NCBI GenBank assembly: GCA_001819815.1
Contig: MHNO01000003.1
Coordinates: 12,168-55,569 of the forward strand
From: Candidatus Ryanbacteria bacterium RIFCSPHIGHO2_02_FULL_45_17b
Lineage (GTDB): Bacteria; Patescibacteriota; Minisyncoccia; Ryanbacterales; 2-02-FULL-48-12
Direction of reading: 5' to 3'
DNA: 43,402 bases
In this document: one piece after another, positions 34,235 to 41,461 of the stretch
Numbering within the stretch: position 1 is the first letter of the stretch
How the letters are laid out: each line of letters begins with the position of its first letter
Made by a program: the position numbers and the translations under genes
The notes under the pieces: generated by a model
The model's database searches: none
Told to the model about the DNA's origin: nothing
What the model saw: only the letters and a program-made list of their open reading frames with translations

Positions 34235-35185
34235 TTAAAAACTAAAGGAAGCGGGCATGATGGGATTTTTTTTCCGAAACTCCACTATCTCGCGGATACC
34301 GTCTTCTATCGCGACTTTTGGTTGGTATCCAAGCTCTCGGGCAATTTTAGTAAGATCAGCCTGCTGTTGGGTAATATACCCTTTTGTAATAGGATTTTCT
34401 ATATACACGGGCTTGTGGTCCGTGCCCATGACATTGTTAATGGTTTTAATAACTTCGTTTATGCTTATTTTTTCGGCGGTACCCACGTTAAACACGGTAA
34501 ATCCAAATTGTTTTTTTGTTTCAAGCGCGAGACGAAACGCTTGTATAATATCGCGAACATGGGTAAAATCCCGTGTTTGCGTGCCGTCGCCATAAACAAC
34601 GGGATTCTTTTTTTGTTCAATACCCCAAATAAACTGCGTAAGCACGTTGGCAAACCTGCCTTTATGTTCTTCATGGGTGCCATACACGCTCATGAATCGA
34701 AACGCTATGATTTCTATTCCGTGCAGTTGAGAAAATATGTGCGATGCTTTTTCTTGCGCGTATTTTGTGACGGCATAAAAGTTCGGCGGCGTTACCGCCT
34801 GATCTTCCGTGAGCGGCAAAGGGTTATTTCCATAAACCGAAGAAGTGGATGCAAAGATAATTTTTTTTACTCCCCGCGCGCGGGCAAACTCCAGAATATG
34901 GAGATGTCCAATAACATTGTTGGAAAAACTCCCCACAAGATTATCCGCAAACATGGGAGCAGAAGATGAGCCTGCCAGGTGAATAATGGCATCAGGGGTT
35001 TCGAGCGACGTCAAATGGTCGGCGTATGTTACGTCTCCTGTCACAATGCGTACCGCGGGGATAAGATGTGTTCTTGATCCAAAAGAAAAATTGTCTAATA
35101 CAACTACACTATGTCCTTCACGCGCGAATGTGTTTGCCGTGTTGGAACCTATAAAGCCTGCGCCTCCGGTAATGAGAATATTCAT
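34235..35185 (-). CDS. NAD-dependent nucleotide-sugar epimerase/dehydratase
   Basis: The 316-aa short-chain dehydrogenase has the NAD-binding GGAGFIGSNTA at residues 7-17, DNFSFGSRTHL, and HLAGSSSAP. The catalytic Ser-Tyr-Lys set is visible (FASTSSVYG, then NFYAVTKYAQE). The C-terminal part has YGDGTQTRDFTHVRDIIQAF, typical of UDP-glucose 4-epimerase-like enzymes. The exact sugar cannot be told. It lies 1 nt after a mannose-1-P guanylyltransferase gene, so it may act on a GDP- or UDP-sugar for surface glycans. Confidence 0.9.
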   Translation of the reverse strand: MNILITGGAGFIGSNTANTFAREGHSVVVLDNFSFGSRTHLIPAVRIVTGDVTYADHLTSLETPDAIIHLAGSSSAPMFADNLVGSFSNNVIGHLHILEFARARGVKKIIFASTSSVYGNNPLPLTEDQAVTPPNFYAVTKYAQEKASHIFSQLHGIEIIAFRFMSVYGTHEEHKGRFANVLTQFIWGIEQKKNPVVYGDGTQTRDFTHVRDIIQAFRLALETKKQFGFTVFNVGTAEKISINEVIKTINNVMGTDHKPVYIENPITKGYITQQQADLTKIARELGYQPKVAIEDGIREIVEFRKKNPIMPASFSF

Positions 35186-35186
35186 A

Positions 35187-36269
35187 TTAGAGATATTTAC
35201 CCATTCCCTTTTCTTTAAGAGTGAGGAGAAGTTTTTTTATATCACGCGACCGTTCTTTATTCAGCACAAGAAGAACATCCGGCGTGTTAACCACCACGAC
35301 GTTATTAAGACCGACTGTCGCCACAAGTTTATCCGCGGTAGAAACAACAAGCGATCCCGTGCTCGCGATATCCACGTGTTGCGTATTTTTTGTTAACGTG
35401 GAATTTTTATTGAGATTCATGAGCACATGATGAAGCGATTCCCATGTTCCCACATCCGCCCATGAAAATGTTCCCCGCATTACCATAAGCCGATGGCGTG
35501 CTGGATTAAGAAATTCCATTTCGTGCGCTTTGTCTGGGATTTTAAGAAAATCGGAAACCCGTTTTTGTTTAAGAAACGCCGTAATACCGCGAATAATAGC
35601 AGGATCCGCGTCGCCGTATGCTTCTAAAAGAGTTGAAGCGCGCATGCAGTAATATGATGTATTCCAAAGATATTCCCCCGAGTCCACATAATGTTTCGCA
35701 ACACGCTCGCTAGGTTTTTCAATAAATTTTTCCACATGGGATACACCACCCGATGCTTTTTTTCCCCGTTGTATATATCCGAGACTTGTGTCCGGTTTGG
35801 TCGGGGTAATACCAACCAAAAGAATATCGCGCGGATGAGAAGCAATATAAGAAAATGCGCTTCGGATGGATTTTTGAAACGCGCTTATCCCCGCAATGGT
35901 ATGATCAGATGCAAGTACGAAAAGTATCGCTTGTGTATCTTTTTTTTGAATGGTGGATGCCGCAAGCGCAAGCGCGGCTATTTTTCCGCGTGCCACGGGT
36001 TCGATAATAATATGTTCTTTCGGAAGGTCAGGCAGAATTGCCGTAATTTTCTCGGCATAGTTTTGCGTCGTGGATACAAAAATATGCTCGCGCGGAAGCA
36101 CACCCTTAAGACGCGCTATGGTTTCATCAATTAAACTGCGCTCAGAAACAAGCGATTGCATTTGCTTAGGTAGCTCTTTGCGTGAAAGCGGCCATAAGCG
36201 CGTTCCCGCGCCTCCGGCTAATACCACTGCGTATGTGTGAGACACATCTTTTGGGACTTCCCTCTTCAT
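35187..36269 (-). CDS. manC: Mannose-1-phosphate guanylyltransferase
   Basis: Makes GDP-mannose from GTP and mannose-1-P. The 360-aa product has the nucleotidyltransferase loop VVLAGGAGTRLWPLSRKELPKQ (residues 16-36), ILFVLASDHTIAG, GYIQRGKK, and VEKFIEKPS. The active-site stretch YLWNTSYYCMRAS and SWADVGTWESLHHVL are conserved. There is no C-terminal phosphomannose isomerase domain, unlike many ManC proteins. It is third in the sugar operon, 47 nt after gnd. TATTAT with an upstream TG lies 4 nt before the ATG, so a second promoter is possible. Confidence 0.92.
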   Translation of the reverse strand: MKREVPKDVSHTYAVVLAGGAGTRLWPLSRKELPKQMQSLVSERSLIDETIARLKGVLPREHIFVSTTQNYAEKITAILPDLPKEHIIIEPVARGKIAALALAASTIQKKDTQAILFVLASDHTIAGISAFQKSIRSAFSYIASHPRDILLVGITPTKPDTSLGYIQRGKKASGGVSHVEKFIEKPSERVAKHYVDSGEYLWNTSYYCMRASTLLEAYGDADPAIIRGITAFLKQKRVSDFLKIPDKAHEMEFLNPARHRLMVMRGTFSWADVGTWESLHHVLMNLNKNSTLTKNTQHVDIASTGSLVVSTADKLVATVGLNNVVVVNTPDVLLVLNKERSRDIKKLLLTLKEKGMGKYL

Positions 36270-36316
36270 AGATATAATACCAGCACATCATGCATCTGTT
36301 TGGCAATATTCAAAAA

Positions 36317-37213
36317 TTACAAACTTTTGATGTCATGTCCTCCAAACGTATTTCGCAAAGCTGAAAGCACTTTGCCCGTATAACTTGGATGTGTTGCCGA
36401 TTGGTTTCGAAACGCTAACGATGTTTCTATTGCAGAAACGGGAATGCTAAGCTCTTTAGCGGTTTGTACCGTCCACATGCCTTCTCCTGTTTGTCCTACC
36501 GACCCTGACACTTCGGTCAAATCTTCCCCGTATGTTTTATATGCTTCCTTGAGCCATCCTACCAATCGCGACTCAATAACACTTCTTTCATTGTAAAGAC
36601 GGGCAATTTCAGAAAGGTTTAACGAGTAAGGAGCTTTTTTCAAAACTTCAAAACCCTCTGCGAGAGACTGCATCATGCCATATTCAATGCCATTGTGAAC
36701 CATTTTTACAAAATGCCCCGCGCCCGCGGGCCCCATGTACGCGTATGCGCGTTCCGCCGCGATATCCCGAAATAAATGCTCGTACTTTTTGTAATCTTCT
36801 TCATTGCCGCCTACCATTACACACGCTCCTTCCCGCGCGCCTCGCGGCCCTCCCGATACTCCCGCGTCCAAAAAATGAATATCACGCTCAGCTAGTTCTT
36901 TGTACCGGCGCTGTGAATCTTTATAAAACGAATTTCCTCCGTCAATAATGGTGTCGCCCTCATGCAATAAAGGAATAATATCTTTCAATACATCATCAAC
37001 CGCCGCATGCGGCACCATAAGCCAAATAAGCCGCGGCCGCTCAAGCATTTCAATTACATTCCACAATGATTGCGCCATAGTTGCTCCTTTCCACATCTCC
37101 TGTTCCGCGGCCTTTTGATCTTTATCAAACAGTACAAGAGAGTAGCGCTTTTCCAAAAGCTGTTCCACCATTCCTACCCCCATTTTACCAAGACCTATAT
37201 ATCCTAATTTCAT
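36317..37213 (-). CDS. gnd: 6-phosphogluconate dehydrogenase, short type
   Basis: Oxidises and decarboxylates 6-phosphogluconate to ribulose-5-P. The 298-aa product is the short form (about 300 aa against about 470 in E. coli). It has the Rossmann motif GYIGLGKMGVGMVEQLL, then DGGNSFYKDSQRRY and DAGVSGGPRGAREGACVMVGG. The catalytic region GAGHFVKMVHNGIEYGMMQ holds the Lys and His-Asn pair. Its ATG overlaps the zwf stop (ATGA), so the two steps of the oxidative pentose phosphate path are translationally coupled. Confidence 0.94.
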   Translation of the reverse strand: MKLGYIGLGKMGVGMVEQLLEKRYSLVLFDKDQKAAEQEMWKGATMAQSLWNVIEMLERPRLIWLMVPHAAVDDVLKDIIPLLHEGDTIIDGGNSFYKDSQRRYKELAERDIHFLDAGVSGGPRGAREGACVMVGGNEEDYKKYEHLFRDIAAERAYAYMGPAGAGHFVKMVHNGIEYGMMQSLAEGFEVLKKAPYSLNLSEIARLYNERSVIESRLVGWLKEAYKTYGEDLTEVSGSVGQTGEGMWTVQTAKELSIPVSAIETSLAFRNQSATHPSYTGKVLSALRNTFGGHDIKSL

Positions 37214-38610
37214 ATGTTCCTATCATACTCCATTAAAGGTTCATTTTTCCATTGTTCCATTATGGTCATTACAAACCGCCATGCCGCTTCCACTTCTTCG
37301 GTGCTTGCGAACAGTGTTTGATCTCCGCGGATGCAATCATAAAGCACCCGTTCATAAGCATCAGGTAATTGTTGTTCAAGCAGAGAATCTTTGTAATTAA
37401 ACGAAAGCACTTGCGGTTCAAGCTCCGTCGAAAATCCTGGCTTCTTTGCCCAAAACGTTATGGAAATGCCTTCATTGGGCTGAATACGAAACGTAAGCAC
37501 ATTTTGATGATGGTGTTCTGCTCCGGGAGGGCACAAACACGTTTCAGTTTTTTTGAAATACACCTGAATTTCAGCTTTCGTCTCGGGCATCTTTTTCCCT
37601 GCCTCCAACACCCATGGCACCCCGCGCCACCGTTCATTATCTACTTCCGCAATAATCCGAAAATATGTTTCCGTTTCGGAATCTTTGGCGACATGTTCTT
37701 CGTCGCGGTATCCCGCATACTGACCACGGCGAAATGAATCTTGTGTTGCAGATTGGCTTAATTTCAACGAAGCAAGAACACGAGAGCGCTCACGGCGAAT
37801 CAAAGCCGCATTGAGTTCTTTCGGATCTTCCATTGCCACAAGCGCTAGCATCTGGAGAATATGGTTCTGCCCCACATCGCGAAGCGCTCCCACGCCATCA
37901 TAAAAGACGCCGCGCCCTTGTATGCCAAATTGCTCGTGAAGATTAATTTCTACTTTCTCAATACATTTGTTGCTCCACAAAGGCTCGAACAATATGTTTG
38001 AAAAACGAAACGCGAGGATATTCTGCGCCGTTTCTTTGGCAAGATAATGGTCAATGCGAAAAATCTGTTCTTCCTGAAATAACGTGGAAAGACGCTTTTC
38101 CAATTCTTGAGCGGTTTCCAAATCTTTCCCAAACGGTTTTTCCACCAGCACCCGCGTCCATCCATCCACGCCACCACAGGGTATGGTAAGACCGGAACTT
38201 GCCAAATGATCAAATATAGCCCCGTAATAAATGGGAGGCACTGCAAGATAAAAAAGTTTGTTGGAACATTGTTTTATTTCTTTCTCGTCCAAAGAAGCAA
38301 GCTTTTCCGCAATGCGAATGTAAGCATCCTTTTCTTCAAATGTACCCTGGCAATAATGCGCGTGTTCTATAAAACGCGTAATGCGGTCTGAAGAATGCTT
38401 ATGTCCCTTTGCAACTATGGTCTCGTAAAGAAACTTCCGAAACTCCTCGGCAGTGTAGGCACCACGCGAAAACCCCACAAGACGGAACTCTTTGGGAAGC
38501 AAGTCTTTTGCGTATAGATCAACCAAAGCGGGAATAAGCCGTTGCTTGCTTAGATCTCCCGTTACGCCAAAAATAACAAACGTGGTTGGCGATACAGTAG
38601 CAATCTCCAT
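37210..38610 (-). CDS. zwf: Glucose-6-phosphate 1-dehydrogenase
   Basis: First enzyme of the oxidative pentose phosphate path, giving NADPH. The 466-aa product opens with the nucleotide-binding VIFGVTGDLSKQRLIPALVD. It has VLVEKPFGKDLETAQ, and the catalytic-site motif RIDHYLAKE with the active His (family usually RIDHYLGKE, so Gly to Ala here). RDVGQNHILQMLAL and a C-terminal PDAYERVLYDCIRGDQTLFAS are also typical. TATGAT lies 6 nt before the ATG, so it is probably the leaderless first gene of the sugar operon. It ends in TGA, overlapping gnd. Confidence 0.96.
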   Translation of the reverse strand: MEIATVSPTTFVIFGVTGDLSKQRLIPALVDLYAKDLLPKEFRLVGFSRGAYTAEEFRKFLYETIVAKGHKHSSDRITRFIEHAHYCQGTFEEKDAYIRIAEKLASLDEKEIKQCSNKLFYLAVPPIYYGAIFDHLASSGLTIPCGGVDGWTRVLVEKPFGKDLETAQELEKRLSTLFQEEQIFRIDHYLAKETAQNILAFRFSNILFEPLWSNKCIEKVEINLHEQFGIQGRGVFYDGVGALRDVGQNHILQMLALVAMEDPKELNAALIRRERSRVLASLKLSQSATQDSFRRGQYAGYRDEEHVAKDSETETYFRIIAEVDNERWRGVPWVLEAGKKMPETKAEIQVYFKKTETCLCPPGAEHHHQNVLTFRIQPNEGISITFWAKKPGFSTELEPQVLSFNYKDSLLEQQLPDAYERVLYDCIRGDQTLFASTEEVEAAWRFVMTIMEQWKNEPLMEYDRNI

Positions 38611-38616
38611 GCAACT

Positions 38617-38622
38617 ATCATA
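38617..38622 (-). promoter_or_regulatory. -10 box of zwf, leaderless
   Basis: TATGAT on the minus strand lies 6 nt before the zwf ATG at 38610. It heads the sugar operon. No clear -35 is visible. Confidence 0.5.
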
Positions 38623-38666
38623 GCATAAAAAAAGCTTTATAGTGGGTATAGTTTTTTATTATTCCA

Positions 38667-38778
38667 CTTTGAATTACGAAATCCCCCTTTCTCCCCTTTT
38701 TATAAAGGGGGAACCAATACTCCTCCCTTTGAAAAAGGGAGGTTGGGAGGGATTTTAGAGGAGTTTCGTAATTCAAAG
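38667..38778. mobile_element. MITE-like element C (112 bp) with 7-9 bp target duplication
   Basis: Perfect 15-bp inverted ends: CTTTGAATTACGAAA at 38667-38681 and its inverse at 38764-38778. The direct repeat TATTCCA (38660-38666 and 38779-38785) flanks it; the match continues two more bases by chance of the end sequence. The interior differs from elements A and B and holds two hairpins, CCCCTTTTTATAAAGGGG (about 38693-38710) and CCTCCCTTT-gaa-AAAGGGAGG (38722-38742). No coding capacity. Confidence 0.88.
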
Positions 38779-38830
38779 TATTCCACTGTCTGAATTTACT
38801 ATTGAGAATACTAAACTCGGATGTGGAGGG

Positions 38831-38852
38831 CATTATATTTCGTTATTCAAAG
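38831..38852. repeat. Orphan end of the same mobile family (element D remnant)
   Basis: Read on the minus strand, CTTTGAATAACGAAATATAATG matches the right end of element A over a run of 19 bases (TGAATAACGAAATATAATG). No partner end or direct repeat is found nearby, so it is a broken copy. It lies 17 bp after the dCTP deaminase-family gene. Confidence 0.65.
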
Positions 38853-38868
38853 TTGTTCAGAATGATCC

Positions 38869-39534
38869 CTACGGCGTCACGACCGGAAAGTTGGATTTAA
38901 GGCCTTGGATGTCCCCCGATTTTATAAATTTGATTTCTTCATCGCTGTCTTTACGCGCGCTCGAATGCCCCGGCGTGGATCCCGTGTACTTAGCCGCGAC
39001 AACGCCATGCTTGCCTGCTTCCTCTTCGCTCATACTACCTTCCAGCCGTTCAAACACCAGTTGATAACAACGCTCTCCCGGATACAAACGGATCACATGG
39101 TTCGTACCGTTAAACACGGGAATAAGCATGGAGCCTTTATAATACGCATCTACCACGCCCGATTCTATAATAAGCCCCCTGCGAATCATGGAACTACGCG
39201 GGTGCAAAATAGCTATAATATTGCCGGCATTCAACTGAATCTGCTCGAATGTAGACATGAGCACATGCTCTCCCGGCAATACTTCAAAATATTGGCCGGG
39301 CGAGAGTTCAATGAATGTAAAATTCTCTTTATTAAATGTATTGCCCAGATAATCCGGCCGCACCGCCACACGTCCTTCTTGCGTGAGGCGCCAGTTTTGC
39401 GGCATGTAAAAACCCCAACCGATGCGCAAATCCACCGAGTTTGGCTGGAGCTGGAACCGGTCAATAGAGGGTAAAAATTCAATCATGCCCTCACGTATCG
39501 CCTGCTCTATTTCTTTTTTCCCCAAAACTGCCAT
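38869..39534 (-). CDS. dCTP deaminase/dUTPase-family protein
   Basis: A 221-aa trimeric dUTPase-fold protein for making dUMP. Motifs are LQPNSVDLRIGWGFY at the start, HPRSSMIRRGL (motif 2), GVVDAYYKGSMLIPVFNG (motif 3 with the catalytic-type Asp kept) and YPGERCYQLVFERLEG (motif 4). Family members include dCTP deaminases and bifunctional dCTP deaminase-dUTPases, and the exact activity cannot be told. Start at ATG 39532-39534: seven upstream in-frame codons are not family-like, and TATACT lies 7 nt before this start. It is divergent from the dCMP deaminase gene. Confidence 0.82.
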   Translation of the reverse strand: MAVLGKKEIEQAIREGMIEFLPSIDRFQLQPNSVDLRIGWGFYMPQNWRLTQEGRVAVRPDYLGNTFNKENFTFIELSPGQYFEVLPGEHVLMSTFEQIQLNAGNIIAILHPRSSMIRRGLIIESGVVDAYYKGSMLIPVFNGTNHVIRLYPGERCYQLVFERLEGSMSEEEAGKHGVVAAKYTGSTPGHSSARKDSDEEIKFIKSGDIQGLKSNFPVVTP

Positions 39535-39541
39535 ACTAACA

Positions 39542-39547
39542 AGTATA
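39542..39547 (-). promoter_or_regulatory. -10 box of the dCTP deaminase-family gene, leaderless
   Basis: TATACT on the minus strand, 7 nt before the ATG at 39534. The divergent dCMP deaminase gene begins 54 bp away and uses a Shine-Dalgarno instead. Confidence 0.55.
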
Positions 39548-39588
39548 GCATGCAAGAGTCTGCGATTTCGAGTGTGAGGAGTTTTGAC

Positions 39589-40182
39589 ATGAAAAAATCA
39601 GCATCAAAATTAAAAAAACAATCTATGCCCCCTTCCCGCGATGATCTGCGCTTTAAGGTATTTTTGGCTTCTGTTGCGCTCCACTCGACTCTTGGCACCT
39701 GCGACCGCCTCCGCACAGCCTGTGGTATCGTAAACAACAAACGCTTGCGGGGTATTGGTTACAATGGCTCCGTAAGCGGCCTTCCGCATTGCGATGAAGA
39801 AGGGCATCTGATGGCAGACAATCATTGCATCCGCACGCGCCACGGCGAAGTAAACGCCATTACCAACACCGACCGCAAGGATATCCGTGATGGTCAGGCA
39901 ATCGTTATCGCCACACCCTGTCTTGACTGTGCGAAAGATCTTGCTGAAGAAGGGATACGCCGTATTGATTATGTAGGAAGGTATGAAAACTCTCTTGGCA
40001 AACAGCATCTTGCGGAATTGGCAAAACAAAAAGGAATTGAACTGGTAAACCACGAAGTGGACTGGGCGGATTTTTTCCAAGAGCTTTTTGATCTGCTTAC
40101 ACAAAAGGGCGGCATGTTAAAAAATGCCGGTTATCGTCTGAAGGTTACAAAAGAGTCACTTCCTGATAATTATTCTCTGTAG
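39589..40182 (+). CDS. Deoxycytidylate (dCMP) deaminase family protein
   Basis: Converts dCMP to dUMP, the substrate for thymidylate synthase. The 197-aa zinc enzyme has the motif RHGEVNA (His ligand and catalytic Glu) and PCLDCAK (two Cys ligands), with the family's GIGYNGSVSGLPHCDEEGH before them. The last 60 residues (QELFDLLTQKGGMLKNAGYRL) go beyond the core fold. Start at ATG 39589, since GAGGAG lies 7 nt before it; an upstream in-frame ATG at 39550 has no ribosome site. It is first in a plus-strand run of dTMP-supply genes. Confidence 0.9.
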   Translation: MKKSASKLKKQSMPPSRDDLRFKVFLASVALHSTLGTCDRLRTACGIVNNKRLRGIGYNGSVSGLPHCDEEGHLMADNHCIRTRHGEVNAITNTDRKDIRDGQAIVIATPCLDCAKDLAEEGIRRIDYVGRYENSLGKQHLAELAKQKGIELVNHEVDWADFFQELFDLLTQKGGMLKNAGYRLKVTKESLPDNYSL

Positions 40183-40222
40183 TTAATTCGTACCAGTACT
40201 CCCGAACCCACCCCGGCTTTTT

Positions 40223-40251
40223 TTGACTTCCGTGCTTTGAAAATATATCAT
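40223..40251 (+). promoter_or_regulatory. Promoter of the dNTP genes, leaderless
   Basis: TTGACT (40223-40228), a 17-bp spacer and TATCAT (40246-40251), ending 6 nt before the ATG at 40258. A well-formed example of the leaderless layout. Confidence 0.75.
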
Positions 40252-40257
40252 AGATAC

Positions 40258-40797
40258 ATGATCCTTGGACCAGAAATCCTCTTACAGCTTGTACGAGAGA
40301 ATAAACTTGTGGAAAACTTATCCGAGCGCGAACTCACAAACCCTGAAGGAGCTGGTTTTGATTTGCGATTAGGAGAAATATATAAAATATCGGGGGAAGC
40401 ATTTTTAGGGGTAACAGAACGAAAAACACCTGCGGTTGAACTTGTAGCTAAATATGACCCCGAGAATAAACAAAAAATAGTAATCCGGCCCGGAGATTTT
40501 TATCTGGTAAAAACAATCGAGAAAGTTAACACGCCCCTGGATATCACTATAAATTTTAAACCACGCTCAACCACATTCCGTTCTGGACTCTTCTTGAGAA
40601 CAGGTAACGTGGCGCCTGGATATCAAGGGGAGCTCACATTCGCCCTCAAAAATGAAGGTCCCGCTGTAGTCACGCTTGAACTTGGCGCACGCATAATTCA
40701 TGCGCAATTTGAACAAGTACTGGGTGAGGGAGCCCAATATCGTGGGCAATGGCAAGGTGGACGTGTTACCACTGACAAGACTGAAACACAGGTCTAA
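40258..40797 (+). CDS. Second dCTP deaminase/dUTPase-family protein, atypical motif 3
   Basis: A 179-aa relative of the protein at 38869-39534. Motifs are NPEGAGFDLRLGEIY, FKPRSTTFRSGLFLRTG (motif 2, PRST for PRSS), GNVAPGYQGELTFALKNEG (motif 3) and LELGARIIHAQFEQV. The motif-3 Asp of dUTPases is replaced by Ala (VAPGYQG against VDxxYxG), while the Glu expected in deaminases may be the one in QGELTF. A dCTP deaminase-like or non-catalytic role is possible. Start at 40258 because of the -10 box 6 nt upstream; a start seven codons earlier would overlap it. Followed by tmk after 42 nt. Confidence 0.75.
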   Translation: MILGPEILLQLVRENKLVENLSERELTNPEGAGFDLRLGEIYKISGEAFLGVTERKTPAVELVAKYDPENKQKIVIRPGDFYLVKTIEKVNTPLDITINFKPRSTTFRSGLFLRTGNVAPGYQGELTFALKNEGPAVVTLELGARIIHAQFEQVLGEGAQYRGQWQGGRVTTDKTETQV

Positions 40798-40839
40798 AAA
40801 GTTATACAATCGACTGTGAACCTTTACGATGAAGATACC

Positions 40840-41448
40840 ATGAAAAAAGCCGCGTTTATAGTGTTTGAGGGTGGTGAAAAAGTCGGTAAAACAACCCAGC
40901 TGCAACTTTTAAAAACATATTTGGAAGAACAAGGACATGCTGTTGTTCTCACACATGAACCGGGCGGGGGTGATCCGGATATCCGAAAAAAACTTCTTGA
41001 TAAAAAAGGTATTCTTACTCCTGAAGAAGAATTAGATATGTTCTGCCGCGACCGAACTCTTCATGTCGAGAATATTATTAAACCAGCGCTCGAAAAAGAT
41101 GCCATAGTGCTCTGTGACCGCTTTGAACCTTCCACTATCGCTTATCAGGGACATGGCAGAGGTATGGATATCGCGCATATCCGAGAAAAAAGCAAACAAG
41201 CGCGCCAAAACATCTGGCCAGATTTAATTCTCCTTTTAGACGCGGATCCAAACATCGTACTCTCTCGCGAAGAAGCAACTAGTCGGTTTGATGCCGAAAA
41301 AATCGAATTCCACCAAAAAGTACGACAAGGATTTCTTGCTCAAGCGGCAGAAGATCCCGCGCGGTGGCGCGTAATAGACGCAACTCGTTCCATGGAAGAA
41401 GTGCGACAAGAAATAAAAAAACATATAGACTCACTTCTTACCATCTAA
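40840..41448 (+). CDS. tmk: Thymidylate kinase
   Basis: Phosphorylates dTMP to dTDP. The 202-aa product has the P-loop FEGGEKVGKTTQ (residues 8-19), the DR motif LCDRFEPSTIAYQGHGRG that binds dTMP, and a lid region DPNIVLSREEATSRFD. THEPGGGDPDIRKKLL is also family-typical. Start at ATG 40840 because family members begin three to eight residues before FEGG; a GTG at 40816, 5 nt after TACAAT, is an alternative leaderless start adding eight residues. It is 13 nt before the ThyX-like gene. Confidence 0.92.
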   Translation: MKKAAFIVFEGGEKVGKTTQLQLLKTYLEEQGHAVVLTHEPGGGDPDIRKKLLDKKGILTPEEELDMFCRDRTLHVENIIKPALEKDAIVLCDRFEPSTIAYQGHGRGMDIAHIREKSKQARQNIWPDLILLLDADPNIVLSREEATSRFDAEKIEFHQKVRQGFLAQAAEDPARWRVIDATRSMEEVRQEIKKHIDSLLTI

Positions 41449-41461
41449 CCAATACCATACC

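Noticed and set aside
37210-37213. Alternative genetic code with TGA as Gly
   Set aside because: TGA ends zwf at its overlap with gnd, and gene ends here fit the standard bacterial code.
38618-38833. Minus-strand ORF of 71 aa
   Set aside because: It runs through mobile element C and its direct repeats and has no ribosome site.
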